The position numbers and the translations under genes were made by a program. 64,000 bases of DNA from Sphaerolaimus hirsutus (taxonomy: Eukaryota > Nematoda > Chromadorea > Monhysterida > Sphaerolaimidae), in the NCBI GenBank assembly GCA_964036195.1, contig OZ038455.1, positions 11,425,855-11,489,854 on the forward strand, given 5' to 3'. Under the pieces are notes generated by a model. It saw only the letters and a list, made by a program, of their open reading frames with translations. It was not told the DNA's origin and did not search any database. Shown one piece after another: positions 29,591 through 40,090 of this stretch (position 1 is its first letter; each line of letters starts with the position of its first letter).

Positions 29591-30185
29591 TACCGTATTA
29601 CCTCGAATTATTCCCCCCCTTGAATTAACCCCCCCCCCCTCTAACTAACCCCCGCTCCTCAAAATGGACTGGAGAAATAATATACCCCCCTCGAAATATC
29701 CCCCCCCCTTCGGAATGATGTATGTCATGTACATAATAAATACGTCATGTATGCAATGTACATTATGTATGTAAGTGTTCATTTGCATTGCAGCAACACA
29801 TAGACTAGTTTGTGTAGCTATCTACGTTTTCATGTCCAAATATATCCTGTTTGGACACATTTATTACCTTTGACATTTACCATTTCCTTTGACCTTACAC
29901 ATTTGGTCAAATTTTGGGTTGGTGGGCGGAGCTTAGCCGCCATTTGCATTTTTTGCTTGTACAAACATTTGCAAAAGTGTGTGTCAAATACAAAAATGTG
30001 ACACAGGTGAAAAATGATGCAGAATGTAATTTCTCGAGCTTTGAGTTTGATCCATGCAAAAGACCATATGAAATTACATAAGTTGTAGGATTATTTTCAT
30101 TTGACACAAATAAAATTTAACATGAGCGTTACAATTAATTGAGGGGATTATTCGAGTGGGGGGAATTATTCGAGTAAATACGGCA
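29591..30185. repeat. CCGTATTACCTCGAAT-end MITE
   Basis: TACCGTATTACCTCGAATTA at 29591 and TTCGAGTAAATACGGCA ending about 30185 are inverted ends. Flanking modules carry poly-C/CTCGAAATA. The interior around 29715-29820 recurs inverted at about 31400-31480. Confidence 0.55.
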
Positions 30186-30439
30186 TTTAGCATTGAATTT
30201 TGCAACTTCCTCAATCATCTATGCCTGACTCACCCACATGATTTGTGTTAATTGGCGTCTCCAAGTCGGATTTATGTTTATATTGAAAATTATGCAATCA
30301 TGCAGAATCAGTCATTAGGATACATCAGTCATAGGATACATAGACACTTTTGTGGGATAGTGAAGTGTGCAGTGATGGAAAGTGAAAGAATAAGGGCTGG
30401 AGTCTGGAGATGTCAGGATGAAAAGAAGTGATGAAACAA

Positions 30440-30839
30440 TAACGATGGCAAACCCTCCAGAAAAAAAGTATATAAATTTTTAAGTATTTTTTCTGAAATG
30501 ACTTTTCAAATTTTCGAATTTTTCCCCATAACAGTTTTCCAAATTTTCGAATGTAGTTCTCGAATTTTTTGGTAGTTTTCGAAAATTTTTGGGTAGTTTT
30601 TGAATTTTTTGAATAGTTTTCGAATTTTTATTTAAAACTTAATTGAACTCGGAACTCAACGTTTTACATCTTTATTGCAGCTCAGACACAACTCAAGTCA
30701 ATTGTCAATTGATTTAGAACGTTGAACTTAAGAATACATATCAATGCCTCGAATTACCTAAAAAAAATTCAAAAAAAAACAAAAAAATTTGAAAATTTGA
30801 AAACGTTTTCAAATTTTCGAATCTTTTTTGCCATCGTTA
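30440..30839. repeat. hAT-like MITE, TAACGATGGCAAA ends, TTTTCGAA arrays
   Basis: TAACGATGGCAAA (30440) and its inverse ending 30839 are flanked by TGAAACAA (30432-30439) and TGAACCAA (30840-30847), 7/8 identical. The interior is an array of AATTTTTCGAA/TTCGAAAATTT words. Confidence 0.65.
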
Positions 30840-30892
30840 TGAACCAATAAATGATTTTTATTCAAAATCAAGCGATATATTGACACTGAACC

Positions 30893-31700
30893 AGTGTTGC
30901 AAAAACGTATTTACGTTTCCCCTGAACTGAATACCCGGATATTTTGGTACCATATTACCTCAAAATACCCTCAAATGGGGGTTTATTATTTCGCCAGCAA
31001 AATTTGAGGGGGGGGGTAATTCGAGGGGGGTTATTCGAGGTTTTTTATTATTATTTCGTCAGAAATTTTCGTAAGGATCGTAGAAAATAGTAGGCATTTG
31101 AGGAGGCATTCGACAGGTACTAAATGGACCCAAACAGGATATACCGTATTTCCTCGAAATAGTCCCCCACCTCGAAGTACCCCCCTCAAAATGGGCACTA
31201 TGAATTTGTGGTCCAGGAAATGCATAACAGACATTCAAAACACTTACTGTGTTACGTTAGACCATCTACATCCTTATATAAGGCTGTAAAAACTTATAAA
31301 TGGTGGTTATTGTTGCATTTTTCACGTTTTTCTCTCAAAATTTTCACTCTGAAAAAATCAACCCCCTGGGGGTAATTCGAGGAAGTACGTTATTTGGATA
31401 TAAAAATGTAGATAGACAAAGTAGTCTATGTGTAGCTGCAATGCAAATTAGCAGTAATATACATCATGTACATGGCATACATGATGTATTTATTACGTAC
31501 AGCGGAGGGGGGTATTTCGAGGGGGGGTTAATTGTTTCCCCAGCCCATTTTGAGGGGGGGATTAATTCGAGGGGGGATAATTCGAGGTAATACGGTATTT
31601 ATACTTACGTTTACGTTTTCCGAAAATACCTTTACATTTTGTTAAATTTTCCTACCGAAAATACCCGGGTACAAGAAAACGTAAAAATTTGATAACTTTT
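30893..31700. repeat. Cluster of CCGTAT-end MITEs with AAAACGTATTTACG fragments
   Basis: The cluster contains a left end at 30949 (TACCATATTACCTC), a complete small element 31142-31391 (TACCGTATTTCCTCG ... GAAGTACGTTA), and a right end finishing CGGTA at 31596. They are joined by pieces of the AAAACGTATTTACGTTT type (30900-30945, 31600-31690). Order and orientation suggest repeated nested insertion. Boundaries other than 31142-31391 are approximate. Confidence 0.5.
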
Positions 31701-31739
31701 CCCATAAATATTTGACAATTGAGAAAAAGCGCTCAACGC

Positions 31740-31873
31740 CCGGCGCTGGCGAAATAATAAGCTCCACCTTCGAAATACCCCCTCGTTTAACCCGCCCCCT
31801 CAAAATTCTCACTCTGAAACAATCAACCCCCTCCCCCCCCCCCCCCCGGAGGGTATTTCGAGGAAATACGGTA
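31740..31873. repeat. CCGTAT-end MITE remnant with C-runs
   Basis: CTTCGAAATACCCCCTCG and AATCAACCCCCTCCCC words end with GTATTTCGAGGAAATACGGTA at 31873. The left terminus is missing. Confidence 0.5.
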
Positions 31874-32029
31874 TGTGTTCTTATCAGCATGTATTCTTTT
31901 GCAGTTGATGTTCACTAGCTTTGATTTCATTCCATTAAAGGTGGAATATGTATTCTGACTTACAGATTTACGCGACGTATTGTACCCCATTCATAAACGG
32001 TATTGATCATGCATTTTACATAATATTCT

Positions 32030-32123
32030 TACGAAAAAGTTGCACCATCCCTTGAATAATTTCCCAGTCAAAAAGATTTGATGAGAAATAACTCCCCTGG
32101 GTACTGATGTAGGATATACGGTA
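32030..32123. repeat. CCGTATATCC-type MITE remnant
   Basis: CCCTTGAATAATTTCCC and the right end GTAGGATATACGGTA (ends 32123) match the right half of the element at 3634-4049. Confidence 0.4.
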
Positions 32124-32323
32124 TATGCATTTGTGTTAATTGGCGTCTGCATGTCGACGTTTATGTTAAAAGTTTACGTTTATGTTACAGATTTTTTTAT
32201 GTTATTATTTTAATAAGCTAATTATGCAAACACGCAATATTAAAAGACCTTCACTTTGACAAAATTACAAATTCAAAACTAAATACTAGGTAATCCTAAA
32301 AGAATTCTAAATATAAGTCGTCT

Positions 32324-32479
32324 ATGGCATACCAAGCATTCGTTTTACCATTGCTGATCTTGGTAAACATTAGCAACAGCAGAACAATGCCACTGGTGGA
32401 GCGGCCCGAAGAGGTGACAATAGAGAAATGCAAGTTGAAGGATGGCATGTCTGCGGAGCATAAGCGACGCTGTCATACA
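32324..32479 (+). CDS. Wnt-like ligand, first coding exon
   Basis: The ATG at 32324 opens 52 codons ending exactly in phase at a consensus donor (CATACA|GTGAGT). Residues 1-20 form a signal peptide ('FVLPLLILVNISNS'). 'CKLKDGMSAEHKRRC' (residues 36-50) fits the opening disulfide segment of Wnt proteins, with two cysteines 14 apart, G-[LM]-S at +5 to +7 and a basic run before the second cysteine. Wnts are secreted lipid-modified signalling ligands acting through Frizzled. The following exons, with the R-W-N-C region, were not found in the window. Either the intron is very long and crosses other genes, or this exon is orphaned. The identification rests on a short motif. Confidence 0.4.
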
Positions 32480-32766
32480 GTGAGTGATATTCGGTGTGCG
32501 AATGTCAAATCCACACTTACCGTATTTCCAAGAATTGCCCCCTGGGGGTTTATTTTTTCAGAGTGAAAATTTGAGGGGGGCGGGAGTTAAACGAGGGAGG
32601 GGTTTCGAGGGGGTATTTAGAGGGGGGTTTATTATTTCGCCAGAAATTTTTTGAAATCCCAGTACTAAATTGTTGTTTGTAACATACACAGTCGTCAAGA
32701 AATGCAACAAAAACCGGAATGTTTTAACTTATCTGACTACGTAGACGGTATAAACCCTGTTCTAAC

Positions 32767-34246
32767 CAGAGTTGGAAAAACGTATTTACGTTTACCCGAA
32801 ATACCCGGTTATTCGGGTATTTATATTTACGTTTACGTTTATGTTTTCCAAAAATACCATTACGTTTTGTTACGTTTTCCTGACCGAAATACCCGGGTAC
32901 TTGGGAAAACGTAAAAATTCATACATTAAGTAGTTTCTTAGTGGCCTTGCCCTCGGACGGAACTGCATATTTCCATGAATTCTCTACTGATTATGATGCT
33001 TGAGCACTTTAAATGATCAGAATGATGTGGCGATCGCTTTAGTGCATCGATTAGAATGATTACAAACAATACCACAAATATTTAATACAACATAGCCACT
33101 GTTGTTTACTGACTGGAGTCAATGTCACACATAAAAATGTAACTGTATTTTGTCATAACTGACAACAAATTATGAACAAAATAGTGAAATAAATGTATTA
33201 TTTACGATGAAAAATTCAACACGATTTTAGGTTCCGTCTTCATATAAGTATGGCAGATGTAATAGTATTTATATTTTATGGGACATTTTTCCAAAATAGG
33301 CTAAACAAACAGTTTTAAAAGTTGCAATGCACTGAAACGGTGCTGTAGAGCGTCCATTTAGCCATGATGGGCTTTTGAAATTAGGTAAAAGGTTCCATTT
33401 GGGATATGGAAACATTTGAGCGAGTTATTTTTAGATTGAATGAAAAAAAGGTGTAACTTTTGCTCATTTTTGATGTTTATATCACCATTGTTTGTGTTAG
33501 ATAATGATTTGTTATACCGTATTTCCTCGAAATACCCCCCCTCGTTTGACCCCCCCCCCCCTCTCGAGACCACTATGAAACAATCACCCCCCCCCTCGAA
33601 ATACCCCCCCCCCCAAAATTGAATGTAAAGGGAACGTACATGACAATAACTGTAGTTTGTGTTCAGTGTACTGCAGAACACACGTTAAAACAATGTCGGT
33701 GTCACGTTAGAACAGTGTACATACCATCTACATACTAATATTAGTCTACAGAACCTTATAAATGGCGGTTTTTGTTGCATTTTTCGACGTCTGCTTATGT
33801 TTCAGACGACAATTTCGTACTTGGTTTTCAAAAATTTTCTTGTGAAATAATAACCCCCCCCCCCCTCGAAATACCCCCCCCCCTCGTTTGACCCCCCCCC
33901 CCTCTCGGGACCACTATGAAACAATCACCCCTCGGGGGGTATTTCGAGGAAATACAGTAGTTGTCTGACTCGATGTGGTTCATTATGGTGAGCATGTAGT
34001 GCTAAAAACATAAAAATATTGTATGGAAATCAGCAATTGTCCCAAATAAAGCTGAAAATAATGGTATTTTCCAAAGCAAAATGACAAGTACTACATGTAC
34101 AAAATTTTTACGTTTACGTTTTTTTTTTACGTATTCCTTGGTATTTTAAAAATACCTTACGTTTTAGTATTTATACTTTTGATTTTGAAAAGGTATTTAC
34201 GTTTACGTTTACGTTTTCCAAAAATACCAGTATTTGTACAACTCTG
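32767..34246. mobile_element. hAT-like non-autonomous element, CAGAGTTG ends
   Basis: CAGAGTTGGAAAAACGTA (32767) and TTTGTACAACTCTG (ends 34246) are inverted. GTTCTAAC is duplicated perfectly at 32759-32766 and 34247-34254. Subterminal arrays repeat AACGTATTTACGTTT and ACCCGGGTA-type words. No transposase is seen. A CCGTAT-end MITE (33515-33959) is nested inside. Confidence 0.75.
33515..33959. repeat. CCGTATTTC-end MITE nested in the hAT-like element
   Basis: TACCGTATTTCCTCGAAATA (33515) and GTATTTCGAGGAAATACAGTA (ends 33959) are the termini. The body is nearly the same as 3174-3633, including ATTAGTCTACAGAACCTTAT. Confidence 0.7.
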
Positions 34247-34705
34247 GTTCTAACATAACACGGTCATTTTTTTAACATTTGTTCTGCGTTTCCCGGGTCA
34301 TAAACCTAAGCTTTTCTCATGACTCTATACACTAAATTGGGGCTGGGGGTATTTCAAGGGGGTTTATAAATTCATTGTGTCCATTTTGAGGGGGATATTT
34401 CGATGGGGGTATTTCGAGGAAATACTATAGGTAACTTGATTTTCTTCTGCATTTCGCACTTTTGGGATGAAACTCTTCAAATGACTTATTTAATTAAAGA
34501 TAAGGATGGAAAAAACGTTGTTTTTATGTTTTGACCTATCATCGCTTATTTATACGTGCTAGCATGATGAAATTAACGATTTGAAACTAACAATACTACA
34601 AAAACCACTCTACATGTTTATCTTTACTCGAAATTACACGAAAATTCCCTGCCATAACTTTCCCCCACATCAAATAAGGCACCCTTTCACCCCCTCCCGC
34701 CACAG

Positions 34706-34912
34706 GCACTATTCTCTCTCATGGACGAATTGGTGAGCGAGAAGATCAGTCGATCGCTGGCACAGCGCCAATTGGTCATGCGGCAGGCGGCCGACCAGTT
34801 CCGCATGCAGTACGACCAGCGCAGCCCCGGCGTGCTCGCCTTCGACGCCAGGAACCTCATGCACAATTTGGCCGTGCTCAAGCAGATCAGCGCGCTGCAC
34901 AAGGCCTCGTGA
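34706..34912 (+). CDS. Terminal exon of an unidentified gene
   Basis: After a strong acceptor (CCTCCCGCCACAG, ends 34705), 68 codons end at TGA 34910-34912. The exon is markedly GC-rich against the AT-rich surround and reads 'LFSLMDELVSEKISRSLAQR', 'MRQAADQFRMQYDQRSPGVL' and 'ARNLMHNLAVLKQISALHKA', predicted helical. I do not recognise the family. No upstream exon was matched; the Wnt-like exon at 32324 is on the same strand but no domain logic joins them. Confidence 0.6.
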   Translation, partial: ALFSLMDELVSEKISRSLAQRQLVMRQAADQFRMQYDQRSPGVLAFDARNLMHNLAVLKQISALHKAS

Positions 34913-35091
34913 TTGGGGTGATTTGATATTGCATGCGGGCATTGCAGTGGGTTTGATGTTGCACCTTACGATTTTGTCGTTGTTTAGAAGAAGTTTTTAG
35001 GTAGTGGTTATTGTTATACTCCAGTAACCTGACCCTAGTGACACTGTGCCCGCGCGGTTATTGATGTCTCGTGTTGGAAGCGTGCCAATGA

Positions 35092-35961
35092 TAGTGATGT
35101 AAAGGCACCGGGGCACCAGCACCGGTGCTGGTGCGGTGCCCTTTCGATTTTCAGAGGTGCCCTGCCGGTGCTGGTGCCATTTTTTTCAGAATAGCACCGG
35201 TGCTGGTGCGGTGCGGTGCCAATTTTTGGCCGGTGCCCAAGGTGCTGGCACGCCGAAAAAACTGGGGCGCCGGGAAAGGCACCGGCAGGGTTTCAAGGGT
35301 TCAAAATATGTCACTTTTCAGAACATGCATGTGTACACTTAAAAAGTGACGCAATGTAATGCACGTCAAAACGTGCTTGCGATTCTCTAAAATGACATTG
35401 TTCAAACATTTACATCGTACCGACATATAAAAACTAATCCGACCTACAAAAATGAATCTACAGATTGCGCAGATCATTGTAAGTGTTCAATGATTTAAAT
35501 CGGTCAAGATATGGCCGAGTTATTGAACTTCAAATTCGATTGGCCAGATTGGCCATGTAAATCGATCACTTTCTTATAGACCCCGTTATCTTGGGACTGG
35601 GTATTATTCCACGGGGATAACACAAAGGTGTGGTGGACCCCCCTCCCCCAAAAAACACACCCCATCTATCCTATGCACAGCAAAAGCTCATTTATTGCAC
35701 TAAAGCCGTGTATATTGACCATTTTTATCGCCTAATTGTTTAAGAAAATTTGACCCGGTGCGGTGCCTTTCGGTGCTAGCACCGGCGACCGGCCGGTGCC
35801 CTTCGGTGCCGGTGCCATTTTTTTCAGAATGGCACCGGTGCCGGTGCGGTGCGGTGCCATTTTTTGGCCGGTGCCCCAGGGTGCCAGGTGCCATTTTCAC
35901 GCCATGGGAGAGGTGCCGGTGCGGTGCGGTGCCATTTTTGCCGGTGCCTTTAACATCACTA
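35092..35961. repeat. hAT-like MITE, TAGTGATGT ends, GGCACCG arrays
   Basis: TAGTGATGTAAAGGCACCG (35092) and its inverse ending CATCACTA (35961) are flanked by a perfect GCCAATGA duplication (35084-35091, 35962-35969). Both subterminal regions are dense arrays of GGTGCCGGTGCGGTGCC words. The related locus near 6310-6370 carries a single GCCAATGA, an empty site. The ORFs here are low-complexity. Confidence 0.8.
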
Positions 35962-35989
35962 GCCAATGATGATTAAAGATTTCTGTGAA

Positions 35990-37461
35990 AAGATGAACAA
36001 CTTTTTTGAAGTGAATATGTTAGTGTAAAACTTTACAACCACAATTTCAGTGAAAACGTTAAAACAGCAATGAATTGATGACGAAATTCCCTGTCTTAAG
36101 CTTTTCAAGCTGAAAATTCATTTGGAGTCATTGGAAATTTTTTCTTTTGCGACATTCATGGTCTTGAGTTTTTGCTCAGCTGTAAATGATCATTCAACAC
36201 TTCTGAATTGCTTGAATGAGTGTGTGTTTCAATACCAAATTTATTCGTTTATGACCAAGGTGTTAGGTAAACAGTTTCGCTGTAAATGATAAATGATAAG
36301 GTGTTAGGTAAACAGTTTCAGGTGTTACTTATATATCAAACTACACAAATGATATCAACAGATTATCAAATGAATCTCCATTCCTGCTCTCTTTTCCATT
36401 ACATGTTCCATTTAACATCAGTGGTACATGTTTCATATTCATAGAGCTTTTGGCACTGATCACTGTCCAATCATTGGGTACATCACACACAATCCTACTT
36501 CCGGTTACAATCTCTTGTGAATGTTTGAATTTTTCACTGTTAAGCCTTTCGATAGAGTTCACATGCATACCAGGGGATGCATATAAGCTCTTATTTTTTC
36601 CCATATGTAAAACAGGCACTGCTAATTTTCTCGTTGATACCGCATGCTGTAAATACATTGGTCAAATTAATTATGTTCAACTTATCATACACCTTAAGCA
36701 AAGTTTGAAATAACTAGGCAGTGTTTACAGCAAACAACCATGTGACAACTAAGGCCAGTTTTTCAACCAGTTTTTCTTTCAACCAGTTTTGAGATCAGAA
36801 TGAAATGTTTGATATGTGTGACTGCTTTTTCAATCATCATTTGATCAGCCTCATAACCTAGGAAAAATGCCAAATGTCATACATATCATAACCTAGGAAA
36901 GAGTCAAATCTTATAAATTATTTACATTTCATTTCGTTAATGATGAGACTCCATAGAACAAATTTCCGTGACAGTCTGTGATGACAGGAAAAAGGTATGA
37001 TCCAGTGTGGATGATTGTGAAAAGTGTTAGGTTTGATGTTCTTCCTAGGTGTAGGTTGTGGAATGATCAAATCGTGAGCCTGTCAGATTTTTCATACTCA
37101 TTCTCATCTCAAAAATTTTGGTCATCAAAGGGTCATTGGATGTAAACACCACCTTAGAAGCATAAAAACATACCCGTCTAGACAAATGCGTAACATCAGA
37201 TGTTACTCTCTGTCTGCAACCCACTGCAATACTGAGACTGGATGCTGTTTCTTTTGGCAGTGGCTTCAGTAAATTTACTGCCTGCCAATCCACAACATTG
37301 TTTATTGATACAGATAAACCGGCATAAAATGAAGCTGATTTTCTCTGTGCCATGACTACATTTTGAATCGAGCAAAGGCACAGAACTTGTTTGGTAGTAT
37401 TCCTGTGATGTAAATATGCAGGGGAACTGAATACATACAACACACTTCATGAATTGAAACC
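35990..37461. other. No firm gene; possible 3' tail of the 7TM receptor transcript
   Basis: AT-rich sequence. Two minus-strand ORFs (36341-36658 and 37045-37443) have no simple-sequence bias. The first reads 'SPGMHVNSIERLNSEKFKHS' and could be alternative C-terminal exons or 3' UTR of the receptor at 37462-41400. Neither shows a recognisable domain or a phase-proven splice junction. Confidence 0.25.
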
Positions 37462-37720
37462 TCAATCACTCAGGGAAACGCAGGTTTCCAACAAATTTTC
37501 AGCAACTAGTTGAATTTGTATACATATGGCAGCATGTGGCCGCGAGCTGAAATAAATATTTACAACTAATTCCGTGAGCTGGAGCCATATTGGATGGCAG
37601 CAAATTGTTGGTAATCTGTGTGTTAGTCCATGTGTCAAAAGCCAAGCCAACCTAAATGCAGCACTGGTTGCATAGTATACCCAGAAATCAGTGGCACTGT
37701 TCGCAGTCACCAGCAAATTA
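37462..37720 (-). CDS. 7TM peptide-receptor-like protein, TM7 and C-terminal tail exon
   Basis: The acceptor on the minus strand is ACATTTAG (next to 37721). The exon reads 'NLLVTANSATDFWVYYATSA' then 'AFRLAWLL', matching the N-S-x-x-N/D-F-x-x-Y TM7/helix-8 motif of invertebrate FMRFamide-type and related rhodopsin-family receptors (usual form NSAxNFxxY; here D replaces the second N). The tail ends 'LLETCVSLSD' at a stop at 37462-37464. One leftover base at the start pairs with the two-base overhang predicted for the TM6 exon. Confidence 0.7.
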
Positions 37721-37731
37721 CTAAATGTAAC

Positions 37732-37947
37732 CAGGGGACAGTCACAGACCCTGTGAAAGACCCTGTAAGATGTCCTGTATCATGTGAAATACCATGTAAA
37801 GTGTCATGTGTATCCAAATCTCTTATTCTTTTGCATCCATATCTTTTGTTATTGTATCCAAATCTTATGTCAAAACGTATACTGTGTTTTTTACACAACA
37901 TTTTGACATTTTATGGGGTCTTTTTCATGGTCTGGGACTGGCACCAG
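37732..37947. repeat. AGACCCTGTAAA-type MITE at the TM6 exon border
   Basis: The left end CCAGGGGACAGTCACAGACC (37732) and right end GGTCTGGGACTGGCACCAG (ends 37947) are inverted relatives. Inside are GTAAAGTGTCATG words and the TTTGxATCCAAATCTTA core shared with 5583-5937 and 39534-39938. It lies between the TM6 and TM7 codons of the receptor gene, touching the TM6 exon. Confidence 0.7.
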
Positions 37948-38055
37948 ATATATGGCCACTGGATTGTCAAGAAATGGTGCCCATCTCTGGGGATGCACAA
38001 TACCAACTGCTTCCCACAGATCTAGAGCGATTGTCAGGAGTCTAGACAGAAGGAA
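37895..38055 (-). CDS. 7TM peptide-receptor-like protein, TM6 exon
   Basis: The acceptor is GACCCGCAG (next to 38056). The exon opens 'FLLSRLLTIALDLWEAVGIV' (TM6 second half) then 'HPQRWAPFLDNPVAIYL' (third extracellular loop/TM7 approach). The clear host part ends at 37945. The only downstream donor giving the phase needed by the TM7 exon is GT|GTAAAA at 37895/37894, which lies inside the MITE and adds about 17 codons. I give that longer end. If the shorter end (CTG|GTGCCA at 37945) is used instead, the phase does not match. Confidence 0.55.
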
Positions 38056-38835
38056 CTGCGGGTCAACAAGTGTGATCTTTTCATGCTTTTTACATTTCAG
38101 TTTACTGACCTTACATTTTTACTAGTCAGTGAAATATAAATTTGACACTCAATCTGAATAAAGGATGAATTATGATGTAACATTTTTTCACTATCACTGA
38201 ATTTGGTGCATAATTTGTTACAGTCTTTATATATCACAAAAATTTGGTAATATCATCTGCAAAGCATCCGTTCCACCCAGAATATATAAATACCTATTTA
38301 CTACCTAAATAACTATAATATTGTATGACTATAAATAGCTTTATAAAGTCCCCTCCTCCGAGACATTTACCACCAAGTTTCTATTTACTATGCAAAATGT
38401 GAACCATATTTAAATACGATTGGCAGCCAGTTTAGCACTGTACTGCATTTGCCACAAGAAAGACATCCGTTTAGCAGTTATGTTCTGGCCTGTTCCCACA
38501 AGACAACATAAATATTTATGATGTGTACTTGTGTTGTGAATAGACTGATGTCCACAAAATCTCACATTCAAGGGAACCATTCAAGGAGGAGTATTATTTC
38601 ATCAAAATTTCCAAGCATGTTTCTCTCAACTCATTCAACAGAATATACTTTATTTACTAAATAACATGCATTGTTGTTCAAATTGAACATGGCAAATTTA
38701 TCCTATACCTAAACAGAGGAATTTTTCAAGGGGGATTATTCATACAAATATGGTACATACCTATTTACATTTACCTAGTTTTACTTTTAAGCATCAAACA
38801 AATGAATGGAATAAACAAACACAAAGCTAACCAAC

Positions 38836-39058
38836 TTTCACATTTATCAACAACAGAATGAGGTTGCTTGCATCAAGTGCCCTGGTCCTCGTCACTTTGG
38901 ACAATGGACACACTTCACTGACCATTTTGGAACTGCCCCTTCTGTCAATGTGTCTTGTAATGTAACATGTAAGCAACAATATTATGCAGTATGGAATTAA
39001 TGACTGGAAAAGTGAGCCTCCAATGACTCTATAAAGTAGCTGAAACCACCAGCGTTTC
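38836..39058 (-). CDS. 7TM peptide-receptor-like protein, TM5 and third intracellular loop exon
   Basis: The acceptor is GCTTCGCAG (next to 39059). The exon reads 'GGSLFQSLIPYCIILLLTCY' with the TM5 proline, then a basic loop ending 'TRTRALDASNLILLLINVK', the start of TM6. One leading base joins the two-base overhang of the TM4 exon (Arg). It ends in phase 0 at GTTGGT, a weak donor, matching the phase-0 start of the TM6 exon. Joined across the junction, the residues resemble the N-V-K-F-L-x-x-x-L of invertebrate peptide receptors. Confidence 0.75.
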
Positions 39059-39106
39059 CTGCGAAGCATTTTTTGAATGATGTCAATAAAAATATTCTAT
39101 ACATGG

Positions 39107-39320
39107 CGCCACAGCGAAATAGCGCCAAGTGCCAAAATCACCATGGCGCTGTGTGCTTTGGCGCTAGCACCTGGCACCTGCGTTTTGGCACTTTTACATC
39201 ACTAGCCTAGCGCTTCTGGTGCTTGGCGCCATTGGAGTTTGGCGCTGAGGTCCTGAAAACACCCATGATGCTTTTGGTAAATGGCGCCAGGTCCTGGTAC
39301 TTTTTCCATCACTACACCAT
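39107..39320. repeat. TAGTGATG-type MITE fragments with GGCGCCA words
   Basis: ATGGCGCCACAGCG ... TTTTACATCACTAG (ends about 39207) and TGGCGCCATTGGAGTTTGG ... TTTTTCCATCACTA (ends about 39314) are two right-end fragments of the family at 1-1023. They lie in the intron between the TM4 and TM5 exons. Confidence 0.55.
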
Positions 39321-39322
39321 AC

Positions 39323-39487
39323 CTTATCTCTGTTGGGACCAAATCATATTGCATGGCATTGTCCTGTCTATTCGCAACACAGGCAATGGCCTTGACTCCC
39401 CAAATTTGGGGCAGACCGTAGATTACAGCCATAATGGTAGTCATTAGCATTATGTAAGGCATTCTGCGAGGTGCCCGCGATACTGAT
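39323..39487 (-). CDS. 7TM peptide-receptor-like protein, TM4 exon
   Basis: The acceptor is TCACATTGCAG (next to 39488) and the donor is GTATGG (39322). It reads 'SRAPRRMPYIMLMTTIMAVI' then 'YGLPQIWGVKAIACV' (TM4 and start of the second extracellular loop with a cysteine), ending 'YDLVPTEIR'. Phases agree on both sides with the TM3 and TM5 exons. Confidence 0.78.
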
Positions 39488-39533
39488 CTGCAATGTGAAA
39501 ATGGTGAATGAAGAAGATGCAGTGCTGGTATCC

Positions 39534-39938
39534 AGGTGGCCGTCCCAGACCCTGTAAAGCATAAAATACCCTGTAAAATGTCATCTAAAATACCCTGTAA
39601 AATGCCAGGTTTCATGTAAAGACCCTGTAAAATGTCATATGTCATGTAAGAGACCCTGTAAACTGTCATATGTATCCAAATCTTATTGTATTGTATCCAA
39701 ATCTTATGTTTTTGTATCCAAATCCAATGTCCAAAAGTAAGAAATAGATACAAAAGCATAAAATTTGGATACGTTACAATAAGGTGTGGACACACATGAC
39801 ACTTTACAGGGTCTTTTACATGGCATTTGAGACTTTACAGGCTCTTTTACATGACGCATGACATTTTACAGGATCTTTTACATGACATATGACGTTTTAC
39901 AGGGTCTTTTACAGTGTCTTGCGACTGCCCGCTGGTCG
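39534..39938. repeat. AGACCCTGTAAA-type MITE in the TM3-TM4 intron
   Basis: CCAGGTGGCCGTCCCAGACC (39534) and GTCTTGCGACTGCCCGCTGG (ends 39938) are the ends. Between them are many ACCCTGTAAAATGTCATATG words in both directions around a TTTGGATAC core. Confidence 0.65.
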
Positions 39939-40090
39939 CATTTTTTTGAATGCATTTAACGGAAAATGTGAAATGCATTACCCTACGCACATGGTCCACA
40001 TGCACAGCATTTCACATATAGGCACATCCCACACATCCTACCCCAAAACTTATTTTTACCAATCCACTATCCAATACCCAAAAACCTCAC

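Larger units (their letters stand above)
32518..34429. repeat. CCGTATTTCC-end MITE split by a hAT-like element
   Basis: The left end TACCGTATTTCCAAGAATTG (32518) and right end TTTCGAGGAAATACTATA (34429) belong together. Removing 32767-34246 and one octamer gives a continuous match to the inverse of 50990-51080 (ACCCTGTTCTAACATAACA). Confidence 0.55.

Noticed and set aside
35125-35976. Cys/Arg/Pro-rich ORFs on both strands
   Set aside because: Translations of GGTGCC arrays in the MITE 35092-35961.
36341-37443. Two minus-strand ORFs as definite receptor C-terminal exons
   Set aside because: They look non-repetitive and could be real, but the receptor frame already closes at 37462 and no splice junction in the right phase could be shown.
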